Assembly (NCBI GenBank): GCA_025996865.1 | Contig: BNTV01000022.1 | Coordinates: 1 to 46,229 of the forward strand | DNA: 46,229 nt | Direction: 5' to 3' | Source: Bacteroidia bacterium | GTDB lineage: Bacteria > Bacteroidota > Bacteroidia > Bacteroidales > Azobacteroidaceae | Shown here: piece after piece, positions 16,883 to 24,898 of the stretch | How positions within the stretch are numbered: position 1 is the first letter of the stretch | How the letters are laid out: each line of letters begins with the position of its first letter | Translations under genes and position numbers: made by a program | The notes under the pieces: model-generated | Databases searched by the model: none | The model's input: only the letters and a program-made list of their open reading frames with translations | Told to the model about the DNA's origin: nothing

Positions 16883-16910
16883 AATAAAACAAAAAAATGA
16901 AGAAAATAAT

Positions 16911-18056
16911 ATGATGAAGAATTATTTTATAATCGCACTACTATTTTTGGCAGTGAATGCTTGCGCTCGAAACAAGAGTAAGAATGTAACGGACAATGCG
17001 GTTGAAACAATAGAGGTAAACTTAAGCAACGCCGGATTGCTCACTTATGATGAGCATTTTAGTTCGACGATATTAGTGCCTCTCGAAACCACAGAGGAAT
17101 CATTAATTGCTCAAATTGACAAATTATATATTACCGAAAAACACATAATCATTTTCGATCAGAAAACAATGAATATATTACTTTTTGGAATTGATGGACA
17201 TTTTATTGGAAAGATTGGACATAAAGGAAATGGTCCCGGCGAATATCTTTTCATCAACGATATACAATTTAACAAGAAAGATTCTTTAATATATGCCCAT
17301 GAACGCTATTTGAATTGCATCTATAAATACAATCTTTCAGGTCAATTGATAGAAAAAACGCCAAAATCTAAAATTTATTTTAATTCCTTTCATAAAACGG
17401 AAGATGGTTATTGGGTTTATAGTTGCTTTGAAAATGACAACCCTCAAAAATACAATTTGATGCTGCTGGATGAGCAATTAAACAAAGTTAAAGGAGCTTT
17501 TTTCCCGCAAGAGAACTTCATTAATGCTTCTTTTTTGCCTACATTTATGGCAGATGAACATGATAGATTATTTTTTATTTATCCTTCAAGTAACATTATA
17601 TACGAATTACAGCATGAAAATGCCACTCCATTTGCAATAATTGACTTCGGACGAAAAACAATGCCCTACGATCAAATCATCAAGTTAAAAAATTCAGAAG
17701 AATACGATCGTTTGATTGCAGATAAAAAGTATTTGGGTGATGTTTACAATTTTAAGATAAACAAAAATTCTTTCTTCTTTTCTTTTCGAGAAACCGGACT
17801 CAATGTAGCTGCATTTTCATATAACGCCGTTTACAATTTCTCAACGGGAAAGGTAGATATTTATAAAAATCCATTTATTGAATCAATGAAATATCCTGTT
17901 TTTACCCAATTATTGTATGCAAGCGATGATGTTTTAATATATCCTATCTATCCCATGGTATTGTCAGAGGATAGTTTTACTCTTTTGAGTAAGGAATTGT
18001 CTGCCGATATCCGATTTGATTCGAATCCTATATTAGCTTTTTTACAAATTAAATGA
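16911..18056 (+). CDS. 6-bladed beta-propeller lipoprotein
   Basis: 381 residues with signal MMKNYFIIALLFLAVNAC. The signature GHKGNGPGEYLFINDI falls at about residue 103, with blades ILLFGIDGHFIGKIG and YKYNLSGQLIEK. It ends in FDSNPILAFLQIK, the closing-strand pattern shared with other propellers here (SNPVLFF, GNPFLVIY, SNPIIMTF). It precedes the DUF1573/thioredoxin lipoprotein by 42 bases and is probably part of the same transcript as the RND permease. The ligand is unknown. Confidence 0.82.
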   Translation: MMKNYFIIALLFLAVNACARNKSKNVTDNAVETIEVNLSNAGLLTYDEHFSSTILVPLETTEESLIAQIDKLYITEKHIIIFDQKTMNILLFGIDGHFIGKIGHKGNGPGEYLFINDIQFNKKDSLIYAHERYLNCIYKYNLSGQLIEKTPKSKIYFNSFHKTEDGYWVYSCFENDNPQKYNLMLLDEQLNKVKGAFFPQENFINASFLPTFMADEHDRLFFIYPSSNIIYELQHENATPFAIIDFGRKTMPYDQIIKLKNSEEYDRLIADKKYLGDVYNFKINKNSFFFSFRETGLNVAAFSYNAVYNFSTGKVDIYKNPFIESMKYPVFTQLLYASDDVLIYPIYPMVLSEDSFTLLSKELSADIRFDSNPILAFLQIK

Positions 18057-18098
18057 CATTGAATGACACATTACGAAGTTGTATCAATATAAAAAAAC

Positions 18099-18971
18099 AT
18101 GAAAAATTTGATGATAATAATATTGCTTCTTGTTCTATTCTCTTGCAAAAATAACGAGAAGAGGACAGCAGCAGAAAAGATTGTAGCCGAATGGATTGGA
18201 AAAGAAATCCGGTTTCCGGATAAATTTCAATGCAATTTATCGGGAGAGGATACTGCTTCGGTTGTCTGTTCCGGTTTGTTGGATAAGGAATATAAAATAT
18301 TGCTCTATGTTGACTCTCTCGGCTGTACAAGTTGTAAGTTACATCTTTTTGATTGGAAACAATTGATCGAAGAAGCAAACGGTTTATTCAACGAACAGTT
18401 GAGTTTTCTGTTCTTTTTCCATCCCAAAGACAAAAAAGAATTACAGTTTTTATTCAAACGCGATCGTATGGATTATCCGGTTTTTATTGACGACGATAAT
18501 GCAATCAATCGTTTGAATCATTTTCCCGAACAGCCGGAATATCAATGCTTTTTGTTGGACAAGAATAACAGAGTGTTGATGATTGGCAATCCGGCTTTGA
18601 ATCCCAAAATTTGGGAGTTGTATAAGCAAGCGATTTTAGGGAAAGAGGAAAAACAGGAGGAAACAACAACAATCGAAACAGACAAAACTGTATTTGATTT
18701 TGGCAACATTAAAATCAATACCAAAAACAAAGCTGTTTTCTCTGTAAAGAATACCGGAGATGCTCCGCTGATTATTCAACGGGTTTCAGCGTCCTGCGGT
18801 TGTACAACTGTGGATTGGGAGAAACAGCCCATAGAATCGGGGAAAATTACAGAGATTAAAATAGAAATGAATCCGGAGGAAGAAAGTTATTTTAACAAAA
18901 CGATAGATGTATATTGCGATACAAAAGAATCGCCGGTAAAACTGACAATCAAAGGAATTGTAAATAAATAA
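18099..18971 (+). CDS. Thioredoxin-like plus DUF1573 lipoprotein
   Basis: 290 residues with lipoprotein signal ILLLVLFSC (Cys16). Residues 65-165 form a thioredoxin-like domain with CTSC at 76-79. Residues 195-290 are a DUF1573 immunoglobulin-like domain with TVFDFGNIKINTKNKAVFSV, NTGDAPLIIQRVSASCGCTT and a final KLTIKGIVNK. The SCGC pair is a hallmark of DUF1573 and may bind metal or take part in redox. The fusion of a CxxC domain and DUF1573 beside four-cysteine peptides supports a periplasmic disulfide role. It lies 6 bases before the RND permease start, so they are co-transcribed. Confidence 0.85.
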   Translation: MKNLMIIILLLVLFSCKNNEKRTAAEKIVAEWIGKEIRFPDKFQCNLSGEDTASVVCSGLLDKEYKILLYVDSLGCTSCKLHLFDWKQLIEEANGLFNEQLSFLFFFHPKDKKELQFLFKRDRMDYPVFIDDDNAINRLNHFPEQPEYQCFLLDKNNRVLMIGNPALNPKIWELYKQAILGKEEKQEETTTIETDKTVFDFGNIKINTKNKAVFSVKNTGDAPLIIQRVSASCGCTTVDWEKQPIESGKITEIKIEMNPEEESYFNKTIDVYCDTKESPVKLTIKGIVNK

Positions 18972-18977
18972 AATAAT

Positions 18978-21900
18978 ATGATTAAATATCTCATTCATCG
19001 TCCGACATCGGTCATATTGGTTTTTCTTGCCCTCTTCATCCTGGGCATCATCACCTACATGAACCTCCCCGTGTCTCTGTTGCCCGACATCGCCATTCCT
19101 GAAATCACCGTGCAGGTTTCGGGACAGAACGCTTCGGCTCGCGAACTGGAAAACACCGTTGTGCGTCCCTTGCGGCAACAGTTGATGCAGGTAGGCAAAC
19201 TGCGCGATATTCGGAGTGAAACCCGGGACGGCAACGCAGTCGTTTATCTGAGTTTTGAATATGGAGCCGATACCGATTTGTCGTTCATCGAAGTGAATGA
19301 GAAGATAGATGCCGCTATGAATTACCTTCCCCGCGAAATGGAACGCCCGCGGGTAATCAAAGCCAGCGCAACCGATATTCCGGTGTTCAATCTGGATTTG
19401 ACGCTTCGCAGCGACAGCGCCTTTGAACAAACCGATGTGCCGAAATTCATTGAGTTGAGCGAATTTGCCGAAACGGTCATCCGGCGGCGGTTTGAACAAC
19501 TGTCGCAAGTGGCGATGATAGATATTTCCGGCGTGATGAAAAAACAGGTTATCATCTCGCCCGACCAACAACTGCTGGAAGTGGCAGGTATCTCGCTGTC
19601 CGACATTGAATCGGCATTGAACAGCAACAATGTAGAGCCGGGCAGTATGACCGTTCGCGATGGCTATTACGAATACGTGATCCGCTTTTCGTCCATCCTC
19701 CGCACCGTCGAAGACGTTCAAAACATCTATATCCGCAAAAACGACCGGATCTATCAACTCAAAGATTTTGCCACTGTTACACTTGCGCCGGAAAAAGAAA
19801 AGGGAATGGCAATCTACAACGGCAAACGAGCGATAGTCCTTTCTGTCATCAAGCAGTCGGATGAAAATATGAGTGCCATGCAAAAGGCTATGGACAAAGA
19901 AGTTGCCCGCTTTCAAAAAGACTTTCCCGATATTGAATTTAATATTACACAAAATCAAACCGAGTTGTTGGACTATACGATTTCCAATCTTCAACAAAAT
20001 TTATTGCTGGCGTTCATCTTCGTATTCTTAATTTCAGTTATCTTCCTGAAAGACGGACGGCTATCCGTGATTATCGGCTTGGGACTGTTCGTTTCGCTGG
20101 TCATCAGTCTGCTCCTTTTCTATCTCTTCCATATTTCCCTGAATGTAGTATCATTGACCGGATTGATACTGGCATCGGGCAATATGATAGACAATTCCAT
20201 CGTGGCAACCGACAATATCAGCCAGCACCGCAAGCGAGGTTTATCCATTCCGGATGCCTGCATCCAGGGAACAAACGAAATCAGCATCCCGATGTTAAGT
20301 TCTGCATTAACGAATATTTCGGTATTCGTACCCCTGATTTTTATGAGCGGAATAGCCGGAGCCTTGTTTTTCGACCAGGCATTTTCGGTAACCGTAGGAT
20401 TGCTCGTATCGTACCTGACAGGTATCACCCTCATTCCGGTACTGTATAAATTAATTTATTCGGTAAAAGGTAAAGGGCAAAAAGCAAAGGGTGAAAGGCA
20501 AAAGGTAAAAAAACCAATTCTCAATTCTCAATTCTCAATTCTCAATTACTACGATGCTTGCATTGCATGGGTATTCTCCCACAAAACATTGACCGGCGTG
20601 TTGTGTGTTGCGATGCTTCCGCTTTGTTTCCTGTTTTTCCTGATTATCCCCAAAGAAAAAATGCCGGACATTAAACAAAACGAGTTGTTGTTAACCATCG
20701 ACTGGAACGAAAACATCCATTTGCAGGAAAACTACGATCGCTGTCTGAAACTCGCTGATGTATTGCGTCCCCTCTCGGAAGAAAACGCAGCCTTAACCGG
20801 ACAACAACAATTTGCCCTGAATCGCGAAAAAGAGCAGACTTCTTCCGAATCGCAGTTCTATGTCCGCACCCGGACAGCCGCCGATATTGCCGGCTTAAAA
20901 TCCGAATTGACCGCGTATTTTTCAAAAAATTATCCGGAGGCATTGCTTGCCTTTTCGCCTACCGGAACGATCTTTGAAAAGATATTTTCCACCGGCGAAG
21001 CCGATTTGGTTGTTGAATATTATACGACCAACAAAACCAAAGAGATAGACATATCCACGATTCGTTCACAGGAAAAACACGTGGAAGCTATTACCGGCGA
21101 GACACCGGTCGGAAATTCCTTCCAGCGCCAGTTGAACCTGCAAATCGACCGTGAAAAACTCCTGCTTTACAATGTGCCTTACGATCTGGTCTATCGCACC
21201 CTGCGCACGGCATTCAAGGAAAACCGCTTTGCGACTTTGCGTTCCCAGCAGCAATATTTACCGGTGATTCTCGGCGATGACGAGAAAACCATCCGCGATA
21301 TTCTGGATGAAACATTGATAGAAACTTCGTCCAATGCAGACGGTTCACGCAACAAACTGGCGTTATCCACTTTCGTTACCGCCACACCGTCTGAAGACCT
21401 GAAAGTAATCGTTGCCGGAAAAGCAGGCGAATACCTGCCGCTTTATTATTACGATACGAATCAACCGGAGAAAATCATCGCAACCATAGAAAAAGATGCT
21501 TTGCAAGACAAAAATTGGGAAGTGGATTTTTCGGGAACATTCTTTTCCAACCAAAAGATGATTAACGAAATCATAGTCATCCTCTTCGTTTCCATCCTGC
21601 TGATGTTTTTCATCCTGTCGGCACAATTTGAGAATTTCAAACAACCGCTGATTATCCTCTTTGAAATACCAATCGACATCACCTTTGCGCTGGGATTGCT
21701 CATCGTTACCGGACATTCCCTCAACCTGATGTCTGCCATCGGTTTGGTAGTAACTTCCGGTATCATCATCAACGACAGCATATTGAAAGTGGATGTAATG
21801 AATCAACTCCGCAAGGAAGGATTTGCGCTGATGGATGCCATTCACGAAGCCGGTCGCCGCCGCCTGAAAGCCATTTTGATGACGAGTTTAACGTCCATCG

Positions 21901-22064
21901 TCTGCATGGTGCCGCTCCTGTTTACCAACGATTTAGGTTCGCAATTGGAAAAACCCTTAGCAATCGCGACTATTGGCGGAATGTTGATGGGAACGCCGGT
22001 CAGCTTGTTCGTGGTGCCGCTGATTTATTGGTGGATTTATCGGAGGGAAGAGAGTGAAGAGTGA
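18978..22064 (+). CDS. RND-family efflux permease (first permease)
   Basis: 1028 residues with the two-fold RND layout: TM1 (HRPTSVILVFLALFILGI), a porter domain, TM2-6 around residues 335-500, a second porter domain, then TM7-12. The proton-relay segment LASGNMIDNSIVATDNI at about residue 400 keeps one Asp of the AcrB pair, and the second is Asn. This is usual for several Bacteroidetes RND branches. Near residues 495-524 a lysine-rich stretch and NSQFSILN are encoded by simple repeats inserted between the halves. A damaged copy lies at 24357. It probably exports a periplasmic substrate; the context suggests the peptide, but small molecules are possible. Confidence 0.92.
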   Translation: MIKYLIHRPTSVILVFLALFILGIITYMNLPVSLLPDIAIPEITVQVSGQNASARELENTVVRPLRQQLMQVGKLRDIRSETRDGNAVVYLSFEYGADTDLSFIEVNEKIDAAMNYLPREMERPRVIKASATDIPVFNLDLTLRSDSAFEQTDVPKFIELSEFAETVIRRRFEQLSQVAMIDISGVMKKQVIISPDQQLLEVAGISLSDIESALNSNNVEPGSMTVRDGYYEYVIRFSSILRTVEDVQNIYIRKNDRIYQLKDFATVTLAPEKEKGMAIYNGKRAIVLSVIKQSDENMSAMQKAMDKEVARFQKDFPDIEFNITQNQTELLDYTISNLQQNLLLAFIFVFLISVIFLKDGRLSVIIGLGLFVSLVISLLLFYLFHISLNVVSLTGLILASGNMIDNSIVATDNISQHRKRGLSIPDACIQGTNEISIPMLSSALTNISVFVPLIFMSGIAGALFFDQAFSVTVGLLVSYLTGITLIPVLYKLIYSVKGKGQKAKGERQKVKKPILNSQFSILNYYDACIAWVFSHKTLTGVLCVAMLPLCFLFFLIIPKEKMPDIKQNELLLTIDWNENIHLQENYDRCLKLADVLRPLSEENAALTGQQQFALNREKEQTSSESQFYVRTRTAADIAGLKSELTAYFSKNYPEALLAFSPTGTIFEKIFSTGEADLVVEYYTTNKTKEIDISTIRSQEKHVEAITGETPVGNSFQRQLNLQIDREKLLLYNVPYDLVYRTLRTAFKENRFATLRSQQQYLPVILGDDEKTIRDILDETLIETSSNADGSRNKLALSTFVTATPSEDLKVIVAGKAGEYLPLYYYDTNQPEKIIATIEKDALQDKNWEVDFSGTFFSNQKMINEIIVILFVSILLMFFILSAQFENFKQPLIILFEIPIDITFALGLLIVTGHSLNLMSAIGLVVTSGIIINDSILKVDVMNQLRKEGFALMDAIHEAGRRRLKAILMTSLTSIVCMVPLLFTNDLGSQLEKPLAIATIGGMLMGTPVSLFVVPLIYWWIYRREESEE
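20462..20549 (+). repeat. In-frame simple-repeat insertion in the RND gene
   Basis: The first part is built of AAAGGTAAAGGGCAAAA-like words and the second of ATTCTCA repeated about four times in tandem. The stretch encodes the cytoplasmic linker between the two RND halves, a tolerant site. Similar word-repeats appear in the lipoamide dehydrogenase gene and in spacers. Confidence 0.85.
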
Positions 22065-22129
22065 AGAACTAAGAGTGAAGAAATGAGGTTGCAACATAAA
22101 GAAATTGTAATGAATAGGATAAAAAATAA
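22059..22129 (+). repeat. 71-base direct repeat, copy 1 (RND-TolC junction)
   Basis: Identical to 24819-24889. The second copy leads directly into the TolC gene, so this copy marks the point where a tandem duplication separated the permease from TolC. Confidence 0.9.
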
Positions 22130-22133
22130 TAGG

Positions 22134-22372
22134 ATTATCGGATATTTCATCTTTTGGCTGAAAGCCAATATTTTCATAACCGCAGGTCGTGACCTGCGGG
22201 GAAAAGAGCGTACCGTACCCCTTTGCCTGAAAGGCAAGACATTAATTCGCGAGAAGTCCTGCCTTACAGGCAGAACAGGTAGTATAGTTGCAGTTACCGC
22301 AAGTCGCGCTTCGCTTGACTTACGGTTATGAAAATCCCGCCCATTCGGGCGACAGGCAAAATATCCGATAAT
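22134..22372. repeat. Cloverleaf-like multi-hairpin element
   Basis: The ends are a perfect 14-base inverted repeat (ATTATCGGATATTT at 22134-22147 and its complement at 22359-22372). A second pairing CATAACCG/CGGTTATG (22174-22181 with 22323-22330) nests inside. Within are hairpins TTGGCT/AGCCAA (22154-22168), CCGCAGGT/ACCTGCGG (22180-22199), TTGCCT/AGGCAA (22223-22237), CTGCCT/AGGCAG (22259-22273), CCGCAAGTC/GACTTACGG with one mismatch (22297-22325) and CGCCC/GGGCG (22338-22351). No ORF fits it. It is a palindromic mobile or structural repeat, or a structured RNA, placed between the duplicated units. Confidence 0.75.
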
Positions 22373-22374
22373 TA

Positions 22375-22605
22375 TAAAAAATGATTGAAATGATAATGAT
22401 ATTAATAATTAGAAAACATAAAACGCCCAATCTTTGGCAGTTGGGCAAAAATAACTTTATATAGTTTAGTCTTTGCCATTATTTCTCTTGTTGGCAAAGG
22501 CGATAACCGGAATGAATTTGCATTTTCATTATTAGAGAGGAAAAACGTGAGGCTGTCACGTAAAATCAGCAAAAAAATAATTTATGAACAAAAAATTCAA
22601 ATAAA
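22375..22605 (+). promoter_or_regulatory. Conserved structured region upstream of NVEALA peptide 2
   Basis: The same three hairpins as upstream of peptide 1, slightly stronger here: GCCCAA/TTGGGC (22425-22446), CTTTGCCA/TGGCAAAG (22471-22499) and ACGTGA/TCACGT (22545-22561). Preservation in both copies points to shared control of peptide expression, though recent duplication alone could also explain it. Confidence 0.55.
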
Positions 22606-22734
22606 ATGAAAAAAATAATTTTAAGTGGAGCTGCCCTATTGGCGATTGCAGCAGGTGCTGTATTTAATGTGAATCTGAATTCACAGAGTAATAAATTGTC
22701 GGCTGTTTCTTTGGCTAATGTGGAAGCATTAGCA
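22375..22734 (+). repeat. 360-base direct repeat, copy B (upstream region plus NVEALA leader)
   Basis: Second copy of the block at 14167-14526. It starts directly after the cloverleaf element and ends at the ALA codon of the leader. Confidence 0.93.
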
Positions 22735-22878
22735 GAATGTGAAAATACAGTCAACACATCAGGCTCAATAATTACTGTTACTGTATGTAACAGGAAAACT
22801 AATGTGGGTGGTACGCTTTTGGGAGTATCATGTAATGCTGATGCAACCACTTCTTGTTCCTTTACAAATGTAGGCTAA
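22606..22878 (+). CDS. NVEALA-family secreted peptide precursor 2
   Basis: 90 residues. The first 43, through SLANVEALA, are identical to peptide 1. The 47-residue core, beginning ECENTVNTSGS, is unrelated in sequence and rich in Thr, Asn and Val, and it again has exactly four cysteines. The first Cys is two residues after the proposed ALA cleavage site. It is followed after 13 bases by a stable hairpin, then by a propeller gene. It would be exported by Sec and cleaved by signal peptidase I; the final product and activity are unknown. Confidence 0.87.
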   Translation: MKKIILSGAALLAIAAGAVFNVNLNSQSNKLSAVSLANVEALAECENTVNTSGSIITVTVCNRKTNVGGTLLGVSCNADATTSCSFTNVG

Positions 22879-22891
22879 AAGTAAAAACCAA

Positions 22892-22914
22892 AGGGTGTCC
22901 CTTGAGGGCACCCT
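22892..22914 (+). terminator. Hairpin between peptide 2 and the propeller gene (attenuator candidate)
   Basis: AGGGTGTCCC pairs with GGGCACCCT (one bulged base) around a TTGA loop, followed by AT-rich sequence (AAATTTATAT). The placement right after the peptide gene would let partial termination raise peptide mRNA over downstream genes. Confidence 0.6.
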
Positions 22915-22940
22915 AAATTTATATAATTTAAAAACAAAAT

Positions 22941-24137
22941 ATGAAACATCTGATTTATATAGTAATTTGCATTTTATTACTTTGTTCTTGTCATAAGCAA
23001 GAAAATAATAATGCAGAAATAGAAATCATTGACATTGATTCTCGCGATAAAATAAATTTTTCAGATTTATTTAGTGAGTGGCATTTGATATTCCCGGAAT
23101 CTAAAGACTCATCTTTCTTTGGATTAGAAATTCTTCGAATAGAAAAATACATGGATAGACTTTATCTTTTGAATCAAAAGCAAACAGGTAAAAATATCTT
23201 GTGTTTTAATTTGGAAGGTCGTTTTTTATTCTCCATAGACAAAATAGGTAATGGTCCCGGTGAATATACCTATCTTGGTGATTTTTTTATTGATACGAAA
23301 ATAGATAACATTATCATTTCAAATGAAGGAAATGAATGGTTATATTTCGATATGGATGGGAATTATTTGTATTCAAAAAGACTTCCTCCCGAATTACAAT
23401 TAGATCGTTACACCCGTGAATTTAATGATAGCCTGTACATTACTTATTGTGAATGCATGGATATGACATGCACTAATATTGCATTTTTAGATCGAAATAC
23501 TCTTGTTCCGAAACATTCAATTAAACCCACAAGCCCATCTTTATCAGACTTTGTCCCCGCTTTATCGATAAGTGGAAATGAAAATGCTTTTTTTTATTAT
23601 GATGGGAATGATACTATTTATAATATTTCATCGGATATTGGCAATAAAAAACCTGCTTATTTTGCCGATTTTGGTAAAAAACAACAGAAATTCAAACAAA
23701 AATTACGAATGAACAATAATGAAGAATTTATGAATTTATTTGTAAAAGCATTTAACAATAAAGAAATACGCCCGACCCGCAGTTTTTTGTATAATGGAAA
23801 ACAGATTGCCATTAATTATTCCGAATATAATTCTGATAATCAACAGCATACAGGTCCAGGATTGAATTTTCGTAACCAAATTGTATTTTACGATACACAT
23901 ACAAAGAAATCCCATAACACCACTCATATCAATTTTGATATTTTCAATTCTGTCAATATCAAGAAATTAACGATGGTCGGCTGTTTTGATGGTTATTTTT
24001 ATGCAATTATAAACTCTTTGTTGAGTGAAAAAGAAATACAAACAATGTTGCAAAGTGACTATTTATCCAAGGATGCGAAAAAAATGCTATTAAATATGAG
24101 TGAAGAGTCAAACCCTATAATAATGACATTCAAATGA
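22941..24137 (+). CDS. 6-bladed beta-propeller lipoprotein
   Basis: 398 residues with signal MKHLIYIVICILLLCSC. The signature is DKIGNGPGEYTYLGDF at about residue 102, with blades LCFNLEGRFLFSID and YFDMDGNYLYSK. It ends SNPIIMTFK, the shared final strand. It follows peptide 2 and overlaps the next small lipoprotein gene by 4 bases (ATGA at 24134). It belongs to the second, shortened copy of the duplicated peptide-propeller-thioredoxin-permease unit, yet it is not a close copy of the propellers in the first unit. Confidence 0.82.
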   Translation: MKHLIYIVICILLLCSCHKQENNNAEIEIIDIDSRDKINFSDLFSEWHLIFPESKDSSFFGLEILRIEKYMDRLYLLNQKQTGKNILCFNLEGRFLFSIDKIGNGPGEYTYLGDFFIDTKIDNIIISNEGNEWLYFDMDGNYLYSKRLPPELQLDRYTREFNDSLYITYCECMDMTCTNIAFLDRNTLVPKHSIKPTSPSLSDFVPALSISGNENAFFYYDGNDTIYNISSDIGNKKPAYFADFGKKQQKFKQKLRMNNNEEFMNLFVKAFNNKEIRPTRSFLYNGKQIAINYSEYNSDNQQHTGPGLNFRNQIVFYDTHTKKSHNTTHINFDIFNSVNIKKLTMVGCFDGYFYAIINSLLSEKEIQTMLQSDYLSKDAKKMLLNMSEESNPIIMTFK

Positions 24138-24346
24138 AAAAATATTGTTTTCTTTATTTCGGAGTTATTGCTCTACTTTTGTGTTCCTGTGTTGGTAAAA
24201 CAAAAGAATCTCAAATTGATTGGGAAACATTAGTCAACCAAACTCTCAAAGAAGAATTGACCGGTGGTGATGAAAAGCAATTTCTGAAATATTCTATCCG
24301 GCACCATGTGAAGAAGAAAAAACTTTTTTGTATTTTCAGAAAATAA
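24134..24346 (+). CDS. Short lipoprotein, probable truncated thioredoxin-like partner
   Basis: 70 residues with signal IALLLCSC, placed exactly where the thioredoxin/DUF1573 lipoprotein sits in the first unit, between propeller and RND permease. No thioredoxin fold or CxxC remains. The end (RHHVKKKKLFCIFRK) looks unnatural. The frame offset by two bases reads FYPAPCEEEKTFLYFQKIKK up to a stop at the RND start, which is more protein-like and suggests a frameshift near 24300. It is most likely a decaying gene. Confidence 0.5.
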   Translation: MKKYCFLYFGVIALLLCSCVGKTKESQIDWETLVNQTLKEELTGGDEKQFLKYSIRHHVKKKKLFCIFRK

Positions 24347-24356
24347 AAAAATTATT

Positions 24357-24846
24357 ATGATAAAGTACCTCATTCATCGTCCGACTTCTGTCATATTGGT
24401 TTTTCTTGCTCTTTTCATCTTGGGCATTATCACCTATATGAATTTGCCGGTGTCTCTGTTGCCCGACATCGCCATCCCTGAAATCACCGTGCAGGTTTCG
24501 GGACAGAACGCTTCGGCTCGCGAACTGGAAAACACCGTTGTCCGTCCCTTGCGGCAGCAACTGATGCAAGTCGGTAAGTTGCGGGATATTCGGAGTGAAA
24601 CCCGGGACGGCAACTCGGTTGTTTATTCGAGTTTTGAATATGGTGCCGCTCCTGTTTACCAACGATTTAGGCTCGCAATTGGAAAAACCCTTGGCAATCG
24701 CGACTATCGGCGGAATGTTGATGGGAACGCCGGTGAGTTTGTTTGTGGTGCCGCTGATTTATTGGTGGATTTATCGGAAAGAAGAACTAAGAGAGAAGAG
24801 TGAAGAACTAAGAGAGAAGAGTGAAGAACTAAGAGTGAAGAAATGA
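24357..24846 (+). pseudogene. RND permease copy with a 2.65-kb internal deletion and frameshift
   Basis: The first 94 codons repeat the start of the permease at 18978 almost exactly (HRPTSVILVFLALFILGI through FEYGA). Sequence then jumps to the far C-terminal part (PLLFTNDLGSQLEKPLAIAT to VPLIYWWIYRK), in a different frame. The junction lies in ATGGTGCCG at 24640-24648, matching ATGGAGCCG at 19261 and ATGGTGCCG at 21906 in the intact copy. The deletion is therefore 2645 bases and followed short homology. As 2645 is not a multiple of three, the tail is out of frame. No functional permease can result. Confidence 0.93.
24781..24840 (+). repeat. 21-base tandem repeat at the end of the broken RND copy
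   Basis: The unit AGAACTAAGAGAGAAGAGTGA is present twice, followed by a partial third unit. In the tail frame it encodes EELREKS-like heptads. It is expanded relative to the first copy at 22053-22080. Confidence 0.85.
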
Positions 24847-24889
24847 GGTTGCAACATAAAGAAATTGTAATGAATAGGATAAAAAATAA
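24819..24889 (+). repeat. 71-base direct repeat, copy 2 (RND-TolC junction)
   Basis: Matches 22059-22129 exactly and lies just before the TolC start codon at 24899, marking the original permease-TolC spacing. Confidence 0.9.
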
Positions 24890-24898
24890 ATAAAGATA

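Noticed and set aside
18786..19997. Long minus-strand ORF of 403 codons across the DUF1573 and RND genes
   Set aside because: Composition (many His, Arg, Phe) is that of an antisense shadow, and both plus-strand genes have recognised domains.
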